Notes: generated by a model from the letters alone, not told the origin. Shown: positions 33,405 to 45,572, counted from the stretch's first letter. The stretch is DNA of 64,000 bases from Allomyces arbusculus (GCA_027604705.1 JADHYV010000005.1:62001-126000), one strand, 5' to 3'. A program made the numbers and translations.

Positions 33405-35592
33405 ATGATGCTCGCTGCAGGCCTCGCGGCCCCGACCGCCGCCGGCACGGCCTCCTCACCCATCCATCACCATATTTCTCGACCCATCAACACCACGTCC
33501 AAGCCAGCGATGCCCGGCTCGTTTGCCTCCCCATCCCGCACACCGCCACGGCTGCGCGCGCCGCTGCACGCCGACTGCGCGTCTACCTCGCGCCCCGCTG
33601 CCCCACAAGCCGCCGACCCGGACCGTCTGCGCGACGATGCACGAGCGCGCCGGTGCGTCGCACGCATGGCGTCTCCCACCATGACCCGCGCCACCTGTCC
33701 TGACCCCTTCTCCACCGTCTGTAGCCTCTTCGAGTCGCACCGTCCCTCGCTTGACGCAGCCTACGCCGACCTGCTTCGCGCGCACGGCACCGACCCGTAC
33801 TTTCTCCACCGCATACTGGCCTTGCTCGCCAAGTGCGACTCACACTACAAGCGCCAGCGCGCCTTGCTCGCGCTCGACAAGCTCGACGCGGAACTGACGC
33901 GCGAGGACGATGAACTGATTCTCGCCGAGTCCGTACGACTGCATGACCTGCAGCTGGACCGGGAAGCGCGTGCCAGCGATGTGCGCGACGCGTCCGCGGG
34001 CACCAGCTGGTGGCGCCCACGTGCTGCTGCCACTACCGCCGTGTCGCAGCCGACCGTGAACGGCAGCGGGGCGGCGGCAAGGACCGCACGGCATGCGCCC
34101 GAGTCATCGACGTCGCCACCGTCGGTGCCGTCGCGGGTACGCGTGTTTTTTTTTCTTTTCCGCAAACGCATGCACGCACGTGTTTCCCATCATGATCATC
34201 GCTCACACTGGTTCTGGATCGTAGACGCAGCGGCACGACGCGTTCCTGAAAGCTCTCCACCCGCGCCTGTCCTCGGCGGACCTCGCACGGCTCGTGGCCC
34301 CCGCTACCGACCCGCACTCGGTCCCGGACCCGCTCCTGCCGCCACTGCCAGCATCATGGCCGACACTTGCAGGCGCGCCGCCCACGTCCACTGGCGGCCC
34401 CACACGCGGTCTCGGCATCGGCGCGTCCTACACGCTCGCTGCCGCCCCTTCCTCGTCCTCGGCCTCCGCGCAAGACGACGACGATGACGACGACGACGAC
34501 GACGACACGTCGACCGTGCCCGATTTCGGCACCGCCGCGCCCACTTCTGGTGCCAACAAGGAAGAACGCCGCGGCCGGTCGCCCAACAAGCGCCCGCGCG
34601 GTGACCTCCGGTTCGCACCGGACACGACGGCCGACCCGCCGCAATGGCGCGAATGGGTGGCCGCCAATGCGGCCTCGTCGGCGGCCGGGTCCGAATCGGC
34701 CATGTCGTCGCCGATTTTGCGCGACATGCCCGCGCCGCACTCGCCCGTGGTCGATCGCCCGGGCATGTTCTCGGCCGACATGAAACACTCGTTGCGCGCA
34801 CACTTGGTGACGGAACGCGATCGGTTGTTGGCGGAACAGGCGCAGTTACGGGCGATGATTGCGGATTTGCGCAGGGATGTGGATGCGCCGGTGGTCGCGG
34901 CGGTGGAGAAACGGGCGGGGGTGGATGCGGTGGCGGCAAACGTGGAGGAGGCCGCGGAGGGTGGCGCGGATCGGGAGCACGCGGCGTGGCATAAGTGGAT
35001 GGTGGATGCCGGGCTGTTGGACGAAGGGGACCGCGATCTCGTCGAGCTTGACCACGAAGACGTCGACGAGGACGCGGTCGACCGCGCGTTGGCGGAAATG
35101 ATCGAGGCCGAGACCGATGGCGACGATGCCAACGCCGACGCCGACGCCGACGCCGACCTGCGCCGGATCCTGAACGACATGGACACGGACGACGACGAGC
35201 CGAGTGACTTGGACGACGACGACGAAAACCGCGAATCCGACGCGACCGTTTTGCACCACGGCGAGCCCGTGGTCGCGGCAAGCCCGCTTGCGGACCTGGC
35301 CGAGCCGGTAGCAGTGACCTCGCAGGCGCGCCCGCCGCTCACGATCGCTGTCCCGCGGCCGCCCGTCGACGGCGAGTGGGGCGAGGCCGCTCTGCAGGGC
35401 GTGGATCCGGGACCGCCGACGACCGTGTCGTTTGAGGAGGATCTCGCTGAGGCGATTTGCGCAACGCGGAGCGCGATGATGGCGGCTGCTGCCGCGGCCG
35501 CGGCCGCGGCCGGTGGTGGGGTGGAGAATGTGGATGCAGATGAGGAGGATGGTGGGGAGTCAGGCGCGGCGCGCGTTGCGGTCGTGTCGTAA
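33405..35592 (+). CDS. Acidic hypothetical protein, about 699 aa
   Basis: Two exons, 33405-34136 and 34225-35592, in phase. Residues ~100-200 form a predicted helical region (DPFSTVCSLFESHRPSLDAAY, then FLHRILALLAKCDSHYKRQR), which is the most ordered part. Another short helix, HDAFLKALHPRLSSADLARLV, opens exon 2. The rest has poly-Asp runs, SPNKRPRGD (possible nuclear signal), SPILRDMPAPHSPV (S-P sites), a coiled segment (LVTERDRLLAEQAQLRAMI) and a poly-Ala tract near the end. I do not recognise the family. The start could be 33405, 33408 or 33666. Confidence 0.6.
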
Positions 35593-37725
35593 TGGAGCGC
35601 GGCGGTGAGGATGGGCGTGAAGGGAGATGAATACAGTGTTGGGTGCCGACTTGGGATTTGGATAGGTGCTCGTGCGAAGCGCAGAGGCAGGGAAAGGCAA
35701 GTGAACGATGCGGGTAATCGGCAGTGACAGTGCGCGTGCGCATCAGGGCGCGATCAGGGCGCGTCCGACACGCATAACACGGTGGCGTCTTGCCCTTCCG
35801 GCATGGGGAAGCTGGAGCGCGTGGCCTTGGCCACCCATCAGTATTTGATCACTGCGGCCGACACCACCGTGACACACCGTCATCGGCAATCAGTCGCGCA
35901 GGAGCCCCGCGTTTTGGATACATACGCACGATCGCGCCCGTCCTCTCGCACGCCCGTCGAGATTGGCGGCCGGCTCAGAAGATTGCGCCAGAAGAGTGTT
36001 ACAGTGCAATGCGCACGTCGTCCAGAACACGCCGTACCACAGCTCCTTGACCCACCGCGCGCATGCCAAGAATCGCGCCTTGAACGGGAATCAAACGCGT
36101 GAAGTTCTGCGTCTCAAGACACAACGACCACCTGGCCAGCTGCCGGCCGTAACCTGTGCGTGTTTCGTGGGTGTGGCGCGCCTTCGCCTCTTCTGCGCTC
36201 GCAGCCAGGCAACGCTTTCATTTTCTGGATTCCGGTGCACGGCGCGACCGTTTCGGCGAGGCGCTGGCCCTGTTTGCACCGATTCACATTTCAATGCTGG
36301 ATTTCAAATGCCCGCTCTGTCGTCCAGGTCCTCCAGGCGCCACGGCCGAAATACTTTTCGGAAGCAAGGAGCAACCATGCGCGTGCAGCTTGAAACTTGG
36401 GGGTAACGAAAGAGCATGCGTGCGCTTGTCGCGCGCCAGGTCCAGTGCCAAGCAACGACTGATTCTGATACCCAACGACCGCAGACACAGGTGCCAAGCG
36501 CGCGGTATGTACGACGATGAACGGGTGCTATACTTGGATCATTGCTGCTGCAGGTGCACGCGCATGTGCTCGTCGCGGACAGCACGCTGGTCAGCAGTGG
36601 CACGATGACACAAATGATGAAGCGCGCGCACCGTGCACCGGCATCGGCGCGCGTATCGAGGCGTGCAGGGTTGCTGAAAACCAAAGAGTATGTAAATCGG
36701 TCGGACTTGTGGCCGAGGGGATCTGGACGGTGGATGGATGCATCCGCAGCGCGCGGGCGGCCCACGGCATCGGCAGCAGATGGCATGGGACTCGGCGCGC
36801 GGTTTTGTGGCGTCCGCAGCTGTTCTTGACGCCCGCGCTTGCCGCCCCGCCTTCCTGACCGGTGCCGTGATGGCCCTTGTGCGGGCGACGCTGCAACACG
36901 GACGGGGCCGGCAAATCGCCCTCCCGTGCGCGCGTCTGCCACGTCCGGGCATGGGCGACAGATGGCGACAAGGGGAGCACGCGCCATGGTTCGTGTCAGC
37001 CGGCGCGTCGGCTGCCAGTTGACGGGCATAAGTCGGCCGCAGCAGCAGTCCTGCTCGCACAGCTACTTCGGCACCTCCCTCGAGTACGATTTGGTTGACC
37101 GGTCAGTGATCGATCCGCTCTCGCGACTCCTCCAGTGCTCGACGTGCACGGTCGCTCTGCTCTTCTTGCCCTCCACCCACCCGCGACCCGCCCGATCGCG
37201 CCCCTGCCAAGTCAGCGACCCATCTTACCGCCGCCAAGTGGATCTGTGACGCGCGCTGCCGGTGCTGCCGCTGCGCTGCGTCTCCTTTGTTTTCTTCTGG
37301 GTGTTTACAAGCAGAGACGGGTGCCATCGCGGGCCTCTCGCCAGAACGCTGCTACTACGTGGAGCCGCGACGCGGTCCAAGGGCGTGCACGCAGAAGTGG
37401 ACCCCGCCGCCCAGCTCCCAAGCCATCATCCGTGTCCGCGATCGGCGGGCCTCCGCGCCGCGCGCCTTCAAAACTCCCTCCTCCACGCGCACGCAGCGCG
37501 CCCCGAGTGTGGCGGCCGCAGCAGCAGCGCCGACGCGACGCGACGCATCCTCTCCACCTGCAACAGCGACAACGACGCGTTCGCCGCGAATTTCATTCAT
37601 CAACGCACAACGCTCGTGCAGGACCTCGAACACGCGCAGAGACCTCGAACACGCGCAGGACCTCGAACACGCGCAGCTCCGCAGCTCCGCTTCTCTCTCC
37701 ACCTACCCCGACATCCGCATCGACC
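35593..37725. other. Long intergenic region, 2.1 kb
   Basis: Several open frames up to about 240 codons occur on both strands but none has ordered-looking protein or paired splice signals. The last 500 bp are probably the 5' region of the NOL4-like gene and contain an 18-bp tandem repeat. No RNA gene recognised. Confidence 0.45.
37622..37676 (+). repeat. Three tandem copies of an 18-bp unit
   Basis: Unit GACCTCGAACACGCGCAG, perfectly repeated at 37622, 37641 and 37659, with one extra A between copies 1 and 2. It lies 50 bp upstream of the NOL4-like ATG. Confidence 0.85.
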
Positions 37726-39343
37726 ATGTGGCACCCGTCGAACGACGCATCGAGCAACGCGGCACCATGCCCGTGCTGCGCTCCGCCGCCGCATCCGCAC
37801 GGTCCACCGGCCTGGCAACGCGACGCGGCTTTCGCGATACCGCATGCGCCAGCGACCCCCGCAGCGACTCCACCAGGCCCGCACGCCGCGAGCCCGCCCG
37901 CGGTCGTGCGCGACCCCGGTTCGGGGCGGATCCCGATCGCGGCGCTGCTGAACAATGACGACGACAATGACGCGACCATGGTCGACGACGACGACGAGGA
38001 CGAGGACGAGACGGGTGCGGCCATACACGACCATGCGTCGCCGCTGCCCATGTCGCCGCTGCCCATGTCGCCGCTGGTCCTGGGCCCGCCGACGTCGCGG
38101 TCCGCAACGTGGCCGCAGATCGGTGCTGTGCAGCATCACGGTCACACAACGCGCGGGTTCCCGGCATTGACGGCGACGTGGCCACCACCGCCCGCAACAG
38201 TCGCTGAGGCCGCCTCCGCATCGGCGTCGCCGCACACTCCCACCGTCCCGCCAAGCCGTCTCGGGCGGGCAAGCCCGGCCATTCCGGCACGACGCGCCGT
38301 CTCTGCGCGGTCCTCGTCCACCTCCTCGCCATCCCCCGCGGCGGCACCCGCTGCGGCCGCGCCCGTGCGACCCTTCTACGTGTTCACGCGCGCGTCGTAC
38401 CGGCTGATGGTCGAGTGCGTGAAACGCGGCGAGATCCCGTCGGCGGCCGCGATCCGCACAGCTGATCCAGAACATGCGCTCTCGCTGAAGCGGTGGAAAC
38501 GGCTGCAAGGGAACTTGAAGGTCGTGCCCGTGCGGGTGCGCGTTCCCGGGCGCGCCGAAGAGACGGCGGCAGTGGCAGTGGTCGATCGGTTGGTGTGGAA
38601 GACGTGTGCGGTGGGGTTGTGGATCGTGCCGGTCGAGGTGCGTTGCATGTGCGATCTGGAAAGGAGAAAAGAGGTGGGTGGATCAGTATGGCTAATGTGA
38701 GAAATGCGATCCGGTGGTAGGATTGGCCCACGGTCGTGCACCAGGCGCACCTCGAGCGCGCGCCCGACGGGTCGGTGCGGCACGCGTCGCTGCAAAAGAC
38801 GCTGCAGCAGGTACGCGATTGCTACTTCACTCGCTTCTTGGAAAATGTGCGATCAGTCATTGACCATCCACCCCCGCGCAAACACAGCTCACGAGCGCGT
38901 ACCAGTACCGCCGGTCACGCAGCGGGCTCACGAGCGACGACGTGCGCCGCATCCTCGCGACATGTACCTGTCACGCGCGCAATCCCGACGAAGACGACGA
39001 TGAGGGCTCGCTCGACCACTCCCACCATCACCACCACCACACACCCGTGTCCCCAACCACGTCCACGTCCTCGGCGAGTGTCGACGGCGAGGTGGAGAGT
39101 GTCGACCCCGACTGGCGCAAGCGCGCGCGGTCACCCTCGCACGACGACGACGAGATTGACGATGAGAGTTCGAGTTTATCCCCTGTGAGCCCGTTACGTC
39201 TGCGCGCGCATGGGCCGCCCACACCGCCGTCGCCGTTACATGGGTCAGGAATGCTCGTGCATCGTGCGCGCGCGAACGTGCGGCGTGCAGTGAGTGTGCG
39301 CGGTGGAGTGCGCCCGTGGACGCCGCCGCAGGTGGAAGGGTGA
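37726..39343 (+). CDS. NOL4-like domain protein with H2C2-type zinc module (485 aa)
   Basis: Exons 37726-38637, 38721-38810 and 38888-39343, all in phase. The ordered domain spans about residues 215-365. It begins RPFYVFTRASYRLMVECVKR, continues through a Trp/Lys-rich segment (LSLKRWKRLQGNLKVVPV), then PVEDWPTVVHQAHLE, RHASLQKTLQQLTSAYQY and DDVRRILATCTCHARN. This order matches the conserved N-terminal domain of animal NOL4/NOL4L, which itself resembles the H2C2 zinc module of integrases; candidate ligands here are H314, H325, C360 and C362. The flanks are disordered: Pro/Ala-rich, an acidic run (VDDDDEDEDE), a His tract and S-P motifs. Probably nuclear; function unknown even in animals. Confidence 0.65.
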
Positions 39344-39564
39344 GGTGCGCGGTTCAGGGGGGTTCGTTGGGGAGCCTTGTGTAAAGATATCCATCCGTCT
39401 GAAAGATCGTTGCGTGCGCGTTGTTGTGGATCGGGCTGAAGCAGGACGAGAGGACAGGGAGGGTTGGCGGGCTTGGCAGCGATATTCGTATATTACACTG
39501 GCGTCGAGCGAGCGTGCCGACGCGCCGCGCGGGTTGCACTCCCAATTCCTGTGGCACCGACGCA

Positions 39565-39910
39565 TCATGGGCTGCTCTTGGCAATGTACAGGACTAGGAA
39601 TAGGAATTCGGTGAATTTTTCGTGCTTGAGACAATTCGCGTTGTCTTGAGCTGGGGACCGTACCATTGTTGCCACGCACGAAGGCGTCGCCGTACTTGTT
39701 AGTGACGCGGCCGTCGGCCACCTCGTGCGTGTCCTCGAGAACAATGTTCATGTAGCCGTCGAGGCACGTCAGCCGGCCGTGGTACTCGATGCCCGAGTGC
39801 AGCTTGACGACAACATGGCTGCCAATGGTCGTTGTGACAAACTCGGCGGGCGACTTGCGCGGAGCGGCCGCGGGCGCGGCGGCAGCCGAGATTGCGGCGG
39901 TTGAAGACAT
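39565..39910 (-). CDS. LSM6: LSM6, U6 snRNA-associated Sm-like protein (91 aa)
   Basis: Subunit of the Lsm1-7 (mRNA decay) and Lsm2-8 (U6 snRNP) rings. Exon 1 (39910-39664) carries Sm1, VVVKLHSGIEYHGRLTCLDGYMN, quoted in part here as YHGRLTCLDGYMN, and the start of Sm2, KYGDAFVRGNN. Exon 2 is just 29 nt (39593-39565) and completes Sm2 as VLYIAKSSP. An Ala-rich leader of about 20 residues precedes the fold. RNA-contact residues (the DGYMN loop and RGNN) are intact. Confidence 0.93.
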
Positions 39911-40296
39911 GGTTGCGGGTAGTTGGAGTGCGCGCGGGTGGCCGACGCAACGGGGATCAAGGGGGCAAAGTGGAGCGAGGTCACCCGCCTGCAGTGTCGG
40001 GTGTGAGACAGTGTCTCCTGCGGTGCACGTGCGTCCACGCCCAGCGCGCGCTGCTCGCGTCTGTCCCTGCCCTTTCTATCGACTTCACCTTAGCCGCGGC
40101 GTTCGCGGCCGGCGACCACCACCACCGTGGGCCACCGCGGCCAATACGATCTGCAATTCGAGAACGCTGCAACTGCCAGGCTGGAAGCCAACCGACGCAA
40201 CTTGCCGCATTAGTTGCCGGCGCCTGATTGCCGCCCCGACGTCAAGTGCTCGCGCCGACCACACGCGCCCAGATCAACTTCCACCAGGCGACGATC
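39911..40296. other. Divergent intergenic region, 390 bp
   Basis: Shared upstream region of LSM6 and the RGG protein. No clear motif seen. Confidence 0.5.
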
Positions 40297-41136
40297 ATGG
40301 ACAGGCCATACGGCGGCCGCGGCCGCGGCCGTGGTAGTGGAGGAGGCGGAGGTATTGGACTTGCACCACGCCATGCGCGAACGCCGGCGAATCGCGCGAT
40401 TGATCAGGCTGTCTTTCCACCGTAAATAGGACGCGGTGGCGGCCCGTTCCGCAACAACGGCAACTCGAACCGCGGCAGTTGGGCGAGCAACGGTTCCTAC
40501 AACGCCGGATCCGCGCCCTCCGTGGGCCCCGGTCCCGCGTGGCGTCCCTCGGCCGCCACCTCCGCACCCGTTCCACCGCCCGCCGAAGCCTTCCCAGCAC
40601 TCGGTTCCGGCACGCCGCGTGCGACGTCGGGCGCACCGGTGGCACGCGGCGCATGGGGTCCGCCCACCGCTGCGGGTGGGCCGCGTGTGCCGTACTCGGC
40701 GATCGTTGCCGCAGGAACCCCCGCGGCCGCCGCGCCGAGTACTGCAACCGCGTCGTCGACGACGGCAGCGGCACAGCGTTCGGCTACTGCAACTCCTTCG
40801 CCGCCGCCCACGGGTGGGTCCCCGACGGCCACGACCGCGCCAGCATTTAATGTGCGCGAGGCGACCATGGTCATGAACAAGCGGTGGGAGATGATGCACC
40901 GTGCAGGCGCGCCGGCGCCGACCGTGTACCAGGCACCGGTGGGGCATGATGGTACGCTAGCGTTGCCCCGGATTTGGTGTAGTAAAACGCGCAGAGAACT
41001 GACGAGTCTGGATGGTGCTGTATGGGTTGGTTCGACAAAGATGCGGCGCCGCGGATCGCGTTTCTCCAGGCCGTGGTGGCCCAAATACAATAAACGCGTG
41101 ATGACGGTCGTGTGGAGCTGGTGCAGCTTGGCGTAG
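40297..41136 (+). CDS. RGG-box low-complexity protein (3' end uncertain)
   Basis: Exon 1 (40297-40333) and exon 2 (from 40430) join to give MDRPYGGRGRGRGRGGGPFR, an RGG box of the type that binds RNA and is arginine-methylated. Next come Asn/Ser/Gly-rich sequence, a PAEAFPALGSG motif (FPALG-type short motifs recur in translation and mRNA-binding proteins), then Ala/Pro/Thr-rich sequence, and a helical MVMNKRWEMMHRAG. After GHDG at about 40950 the unspliced frame turns unlike the rest (Trp/Arg-rich) and runs to 41136. A donor GTACGC at about 40954 suggests a last intron, which would end the protein near 41000 or 41100. Likely an mRNP protein. Confidence 0.55.
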
Positions 41137-41543
41137 ATCACATTTTGGCTTTACGTCGTGAGGGACCTTCCTTGCCAGAGGCCGACGTGACGGCGGCAGA
41201 TAAAGCAAGAGAGACGCGTCAAAACGTTGGTGCGGCACTGTGTGCCGTTTGTTGGCTCTCCACGACCGTTCCAGACGACTTCGCCCTGGCGCTGGCGTCG
41301 CCAACCACTCCCCACAGTCAGCCGGTTCGCCAACTCTGCAACTTCGCGATCCTTTGTGCACAACTGATTGCAACGGCCTTGGGCCTGTGCAGCATGGTTA
41401 TGGCTACAACGACGCGACTGCCCACGCTCCAGTTTTGATCAGGGATCAAACGACTGCACGGCCTTCAACATACGCACCTGACGAGGACCTGTTCGCGTTC
41501 ACTGCCGCAGTCTCTCCAGCTGCGAGCCCCAGATTTCTCGGCC
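41137..41543. other. Intergenic, 400 bp
   Basis: Between the RGG protein and ALG5. Nothing recognised. Confidence 0.4.
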
Positions 41544-42827
41544 ATGGACCTCGGCGCTGCGGGACCCGCCGCACTCGTCTCGTCGCTCCCAGTCCCTGCT
41601 CTCGTGATCGCGCTAGTCGCCGTGATCATGACCGCCGTTATGGCTCGCCGACGCGAGCACACCGCCGTTTCCACGAGTAAAAGGACTACCACGCACGCCC
41701 TCGTGTACGGCACGCCCGCGTACGATGCCGCCATTGAGTACCTCGAGCTCGCGGCCACCAACGACCATCACGACGAGGAGCGATCACGTCCACGCCGTGC
41801 AATCCCGGGCTTGGACCCATTCCTGCGCGTCGTCCGTCGCACCCGCGTCCCAAACCTCGACGACGACACCGACCCGGTCCCGCTTGCGGCGCTCTCGGTC
41901 GTGATTCCAGCCTACAACGAGCAGACGCGGTTACCGGCTATGCTCGACGAAGCCTTCACGTACCTGCTCGCTGAGCGTCGCGCCCCGTCGTCGTTTGAAA
42001 TTCTCGTCGTGGATGACGGAAGTAAAGACCAGACGGTGGCGGTTGCGCTCGCGACCGCACACCGGTGGCGCACGCAGCATGGTGCGAGGGACTGGCGGTT
42101 TGCGGTTGTGCGGCTGCCAAGGAATGCGGGCAAGGGTGGAGCTGTGCGAGTCGGACTGCGCACAGCGCGTGCGGAACTCGTGTTATTTGCTGACGCGGAC
42201 GGCGCGACCCGGTTCGCGGACGTGGAGAAGCTGGTTGCGGCGGTGTCGGGTCGTATTGATGGCGACGTGGCGTGGCCCAGCACGGTGGACAAGGCGCAAG
42301 CGTGGCCGCCGGCTGTCGTGATTGGGTCGCGTGCGCACTTGGTCCGGACCGACGCGGTCGTCAAGGTACATCTCGCGCTAACTCGCACTGTGTGAATTGG
42401 AACTGCCACTCATTCGGCTGTCCCTGTCCTAATCTAGCGCTCCTGGCTGCGCAATCTGCTCATGTACGCGTTCCACTGGGTCCTGTGGCTGCTCGCGGGC
42501 CCACTGCGCGACGTCGGCGACACGCAGTGTGGGTTCAAGCTGCTCACGCGCGACGCCGCGCGGGTCGTTGCACCGGCCCTGCACGTACGCGGGTGGATCT
42601 TTGACATTGAGCTGCTGCTGCTCGCGCGTGCACTCACGTTCCCCGTCGTCGAGGTGGCTGTGTCGTGGCACGAGGTCGGCGGGTCCAAGGTCAGTTTGAT
42701 GACCGACTCAGTGCTCATGTTGCTTGACCTGCTCGTTATTCGCGTAAGTTATTTGGTTGGTCGCTGGAAAGTGCCGAGGGCAAGACCACCACCGCGACCG
42801 GCCGGTGGGCAGGGCAGGCAGCGATGA
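41544..42827 (+). CDS. ALG5: ALG5 dolichyl-phosphate beta-glucosyltransferase (403 aa)
   Basis: ER enzyme that transfers glucose from UDP-glucose to dolichyl phosphate, making the donor for the last sugars of the N-glycan precursor. Exons 41544-42365 and 42438-42827. An N-terminal membrane anchor (residues 9-33) precedes a GT2 fold: SVVIPAYNEQTRLPAML, ILVVDDGSKDQT, the metal-binding ADADGATRF, then RDVGDTQCGFKL and GWIFDIELLLLA, VEVAVSWHEVGGSKV, all ALG5 signatures. A GTAAGT sequence near 42744 looks like a donor but reads VSYLVGRWKV, which matches the family C-terminus, so it is kept as coding. Confidence 0.92.
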
Positions 42828-42998
42828 GGTGTTTGGGGGAGGGTTGGGAATAGACCACGATTGGAAAAGCGTCCAGGAAACTCTGTATCCAGACGAGAGA
42901 GGCAGATAAATACAAGCGAGGTGTCCAAGCTCGACCCCAGCACACCCCCACAACACGCCCAAAAATTGAGATACCAAACCGCGAGCAAACCCACCACT

Positions 42999-44049
42999 CT
43001 ACTTCTTCGAGTTCTGGCGCTTCGACTTACCCGGACGCGGCGCCTTGTACCCCTTGGGCTTGGCGCCCCCGAACCCCTTCTTCTTCTGGTCCTTGGTCGA
43101 GAACGTGAAATCCGCGGCCGACTCGGCCGTATTACGCTTACTCCCGCTCTTCTTGCCACCGTGGCCGTACTTGACGTTCTTGGCCATGCGCTTACTGTTG
43201 GGCAAAGGCTTGGCCGTCTTGGTCTTTTTCCGCGCGGGCTTGACGTCGTCGTCGTCCGACATGATGGCAATATCGAGATCGTCCTCAAACGCCGTATCCT
43301 TGGCCTGCTCGAGTTTGCGCTTCTTCTTGATGTCGGTCACCTTTTCAGCGAGTGCCTTTTCCTTGGCCTTGCGCTCCTTGAGCACCTCGGCCTGCACCTG
43401 CTTGCCAAACTTCTTTTGGTCCCGCAAACGCTTGACTTCTTCGGATTTCTTGACGGACGCCGTCTCCTCAATCAGCTTGGTTCGGATCCGCGCCATGTGC
43501 GCGTCGGTCTTGACCATCTGGGTATGGGATCGATAGGTGATGAGCCGCGGGTGCCAGATGTGCACACAGAACAGAACAGCGAGCGCACCTCGGCAAAGTA
43601 ATCGTCGGGCCGACTAAACGGAACCTTGGCGGCGAGGATCTGCTTGCGCGCGGCAATCACCGACGCGAGCGCCTGGTTGTGGCTGGCATTCGCACTTCGG
43701 TGTCAGCAATCCCGTGCGGTACGGTCATAGGGTCGCAAAATGGCACTTACAAGGCGAGTTCGCGCTTCAAATCATCGTGAATGTCGGCAATCGACGTGGG
43801 CGCGGCCGACACGTGCGCAACACACTCGATGAACGGGACACCCGTCGGGAACGCGAATTCAGCGAGTGCCGCGAGCAGGCCTTTCTGGTAACGGGTGGGG
43901 AAGGGCGGGGCTGGCGTCAGGAACGCGCGGAACAAAAAGTGCGGGTGCGTGGTTCGGATGACTGCGATGGTGGGTTGGGTTGGTTGATGGAGAGGACTGA
44001 CCTCATTGTTAACACCCTCGCGAGCGGTGGGGGCAACGGTGGCGGCCAT
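42999..44049 (-). CDS. EBP2: EBP2 ribosomal RNA-processing protein (264 aa)
   Basis: Nucleolar factor for 27S pre-rRNA processing and large-subunit assembly. Exons 44049-44002, 43884-43751, 43682-43589 and 43517-42999. Matches: IHDDLKRELAF joined to HNQALASVIAARKQI, VPFSRPDDYFAEMVKTDAHM, then KKFGKQVQAEVLKERKAKEK and the Lys/Arg-rich C-terminus ending KSKRQNSKK. The protein is short because the acidic N-terminal third found in yeast and animal EBP2 is missing; only 16 codons precede the core. Either that region is lost or an upstream exon was missed. Confidence 0.92.
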
Positions 44050-44508
44050 GGTCGGAATGATCAGTTGGTGGGTGTAAGAGCCGACTGCAGGGACTTAGTT
44101 CGTCGTGCTGTGGGTCAATAATCGCGGTCACGACGGCGTTCAGTGGATGAAGACGAGCGCGGTGAGGGTGAACCTGCGTCTTTGTCGCGTGATGGCACAT
44201 GGCATGTTGCTAATAGATACATGCGGTGAACTCTACGCTTCGCAAAACTGGCCAACTCTGCTCGATTACAGGGTCCTATCCACCAGCCTTGAACCATGAT
44301 CTGCAAGTCTTCAACACATTGGCGATAGTCGAGTGACGCTACCACCGGCAACATCAGCAACACGACGACGGTCTGGCAGCGCGGCCGCCCTTGAACGCTC
44401 GCTCGGCTCCCTCGGCTCCGACCAAGATCCAAATCCAGGCTGCAGACGACCAGAAATCCAAGCACTCGTCGCGATCTCACACAGCGAGTTATTTGCAATT
44501 CTTCCGCG
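44050..44508. other. Divergent intergenic region, 460 bp
   Basis: Shared upstream region of EBP2 and the E2-like gene; no motif recognised. Confidence 0.45.
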
Positions 44509-45572
44509 ATGAGCATCAGCGAATATTTCCGGCAATTCGAGCTGCTCCTCGAGGCGTACGCGCATCCTAGCCTGCTGTCCGGACTCCACCAATCGCTCGT
44601 TCTGACCCACGACCATCTATGTGTCCACCCCTCAGCAAGAACCTCGGCAATCCGGGCCACTGCCCGCGCGGGATGTACCTGACGCCGTCGCCCGACAACA
44701 TTTACCAGTGGCACGGCGTCTACTTCCCGCCGTCGGGCCCCTACTTCACGGGCGTGTTCCGGCTCGTCATCGACCTGCCGCCGTCCTATCCACAGGACCC
44801 GCCACGCGTCTTCTTTGCGACGGAAATGTGGCACCCGCTCGTGAACGGCACGACACGCGAACTCGACCTCCGCTCTCCCGCGTCGCCCATCTCCGTCTGG
44901 AACCCGGCACGTCACCGCGTGCTCGACGTGCTCTGGGCCGTCAAGTACGTCTTTGCCGACCCGTTCTTCAAGTCGATTCGCGAGATTCCGGACGCGACGC
45001 TTGCGCCGATGCCGCCGGTCGGGAGCGCGTCGCCTGATCCGGCACGTGGCGGGATGGGGGGTGGTGGGGAAGGGTTGAATGTGCCGCCGATCACGACGCC
45101 GGACATGTGCGTGAACCGCGAGGCGTGGAAAATGTGCCACCACGAGCCGAAATTGTTCCAAAAATATGTCGACACGTTTGTTGAAAACTCGCTCGCTGAA
45201 GAAACGCTCTACGCGGCGGTGCCGCCCGAGAACCCGATTCGGTTCTGCTCGTTGCCGGAGACGGAGCTCGGTATGGTTATTCGATGGCTTTGAGCTCTGG
45301 TCGACGTTTGTAGAACTCACAATGGACTGGGTTTGTCGCTTGTAGAGAGGGTCAAGCAAAAAATGCTCAAAACGGTGCGCAGACTTGGATTTCCTCACGC
45401 CGCAACGCATTCGTCCTGGTTCGCTCACTCGTATGCCATGGTTCTGATCTCCTTTTAGCGGCCCAACCCCTACGCGCTCTCGCTCGAAGAACCCATCAAG
45501 CAGCTCGAGAAGGCCAAACGCGCGTCGAGGATATCCGACGGCACGCTGGAGCTGCCGACCGAACATGTTTAA
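44509..45572 (+). CDS. AKTIP/FTS-like inactive E2 (UEV) protein (274 aa)
   Basis: Exons 44509-44555, 44636-45270, 45346-45374 and 45459-45572, all in phase. The E2 fold is visible: RGMYLTPSPDNIYQWHGVYF, YFTGVFRLVIDLPPSYPQDP, PPRVFF and MWHPLVNGTTRELDL. Where an active E2 has its catalytic Cys the sequence reads TTRELDL, as in animal AKTIP (Fused Toes), so it should not conjugate ubiquitin. AKTIP joins Hook proteins to link vesicles to dynein, and fungal FTS homologues do likewise on early endosomes. The C-terminal helix (PIKQLEKAKRAS) fits Hook-binding regions, but that is inference. Confidence 0.8.

Noticed and set aside
36304-37029. 241-codon minus-strand frame in the long intergenic region
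   Set aside because: No domain, biased composition, no paired splice sites; overlapping frames on the other strand are of similar quality.
37726-39343. Interpreting the H2C2 module as part of a retroelement
   Set aside because: No reverse transcriptase, RNase H or integrase core is nearby, and the gene has host introns and NOL4-type flanking order.
42744-42800. GTAAGT donor near the end of ALG5
   Set aside because: Reading through gives VSYLVGRWKV, which matches the ALG5 C-terminus, so it is coding rather than intronic.
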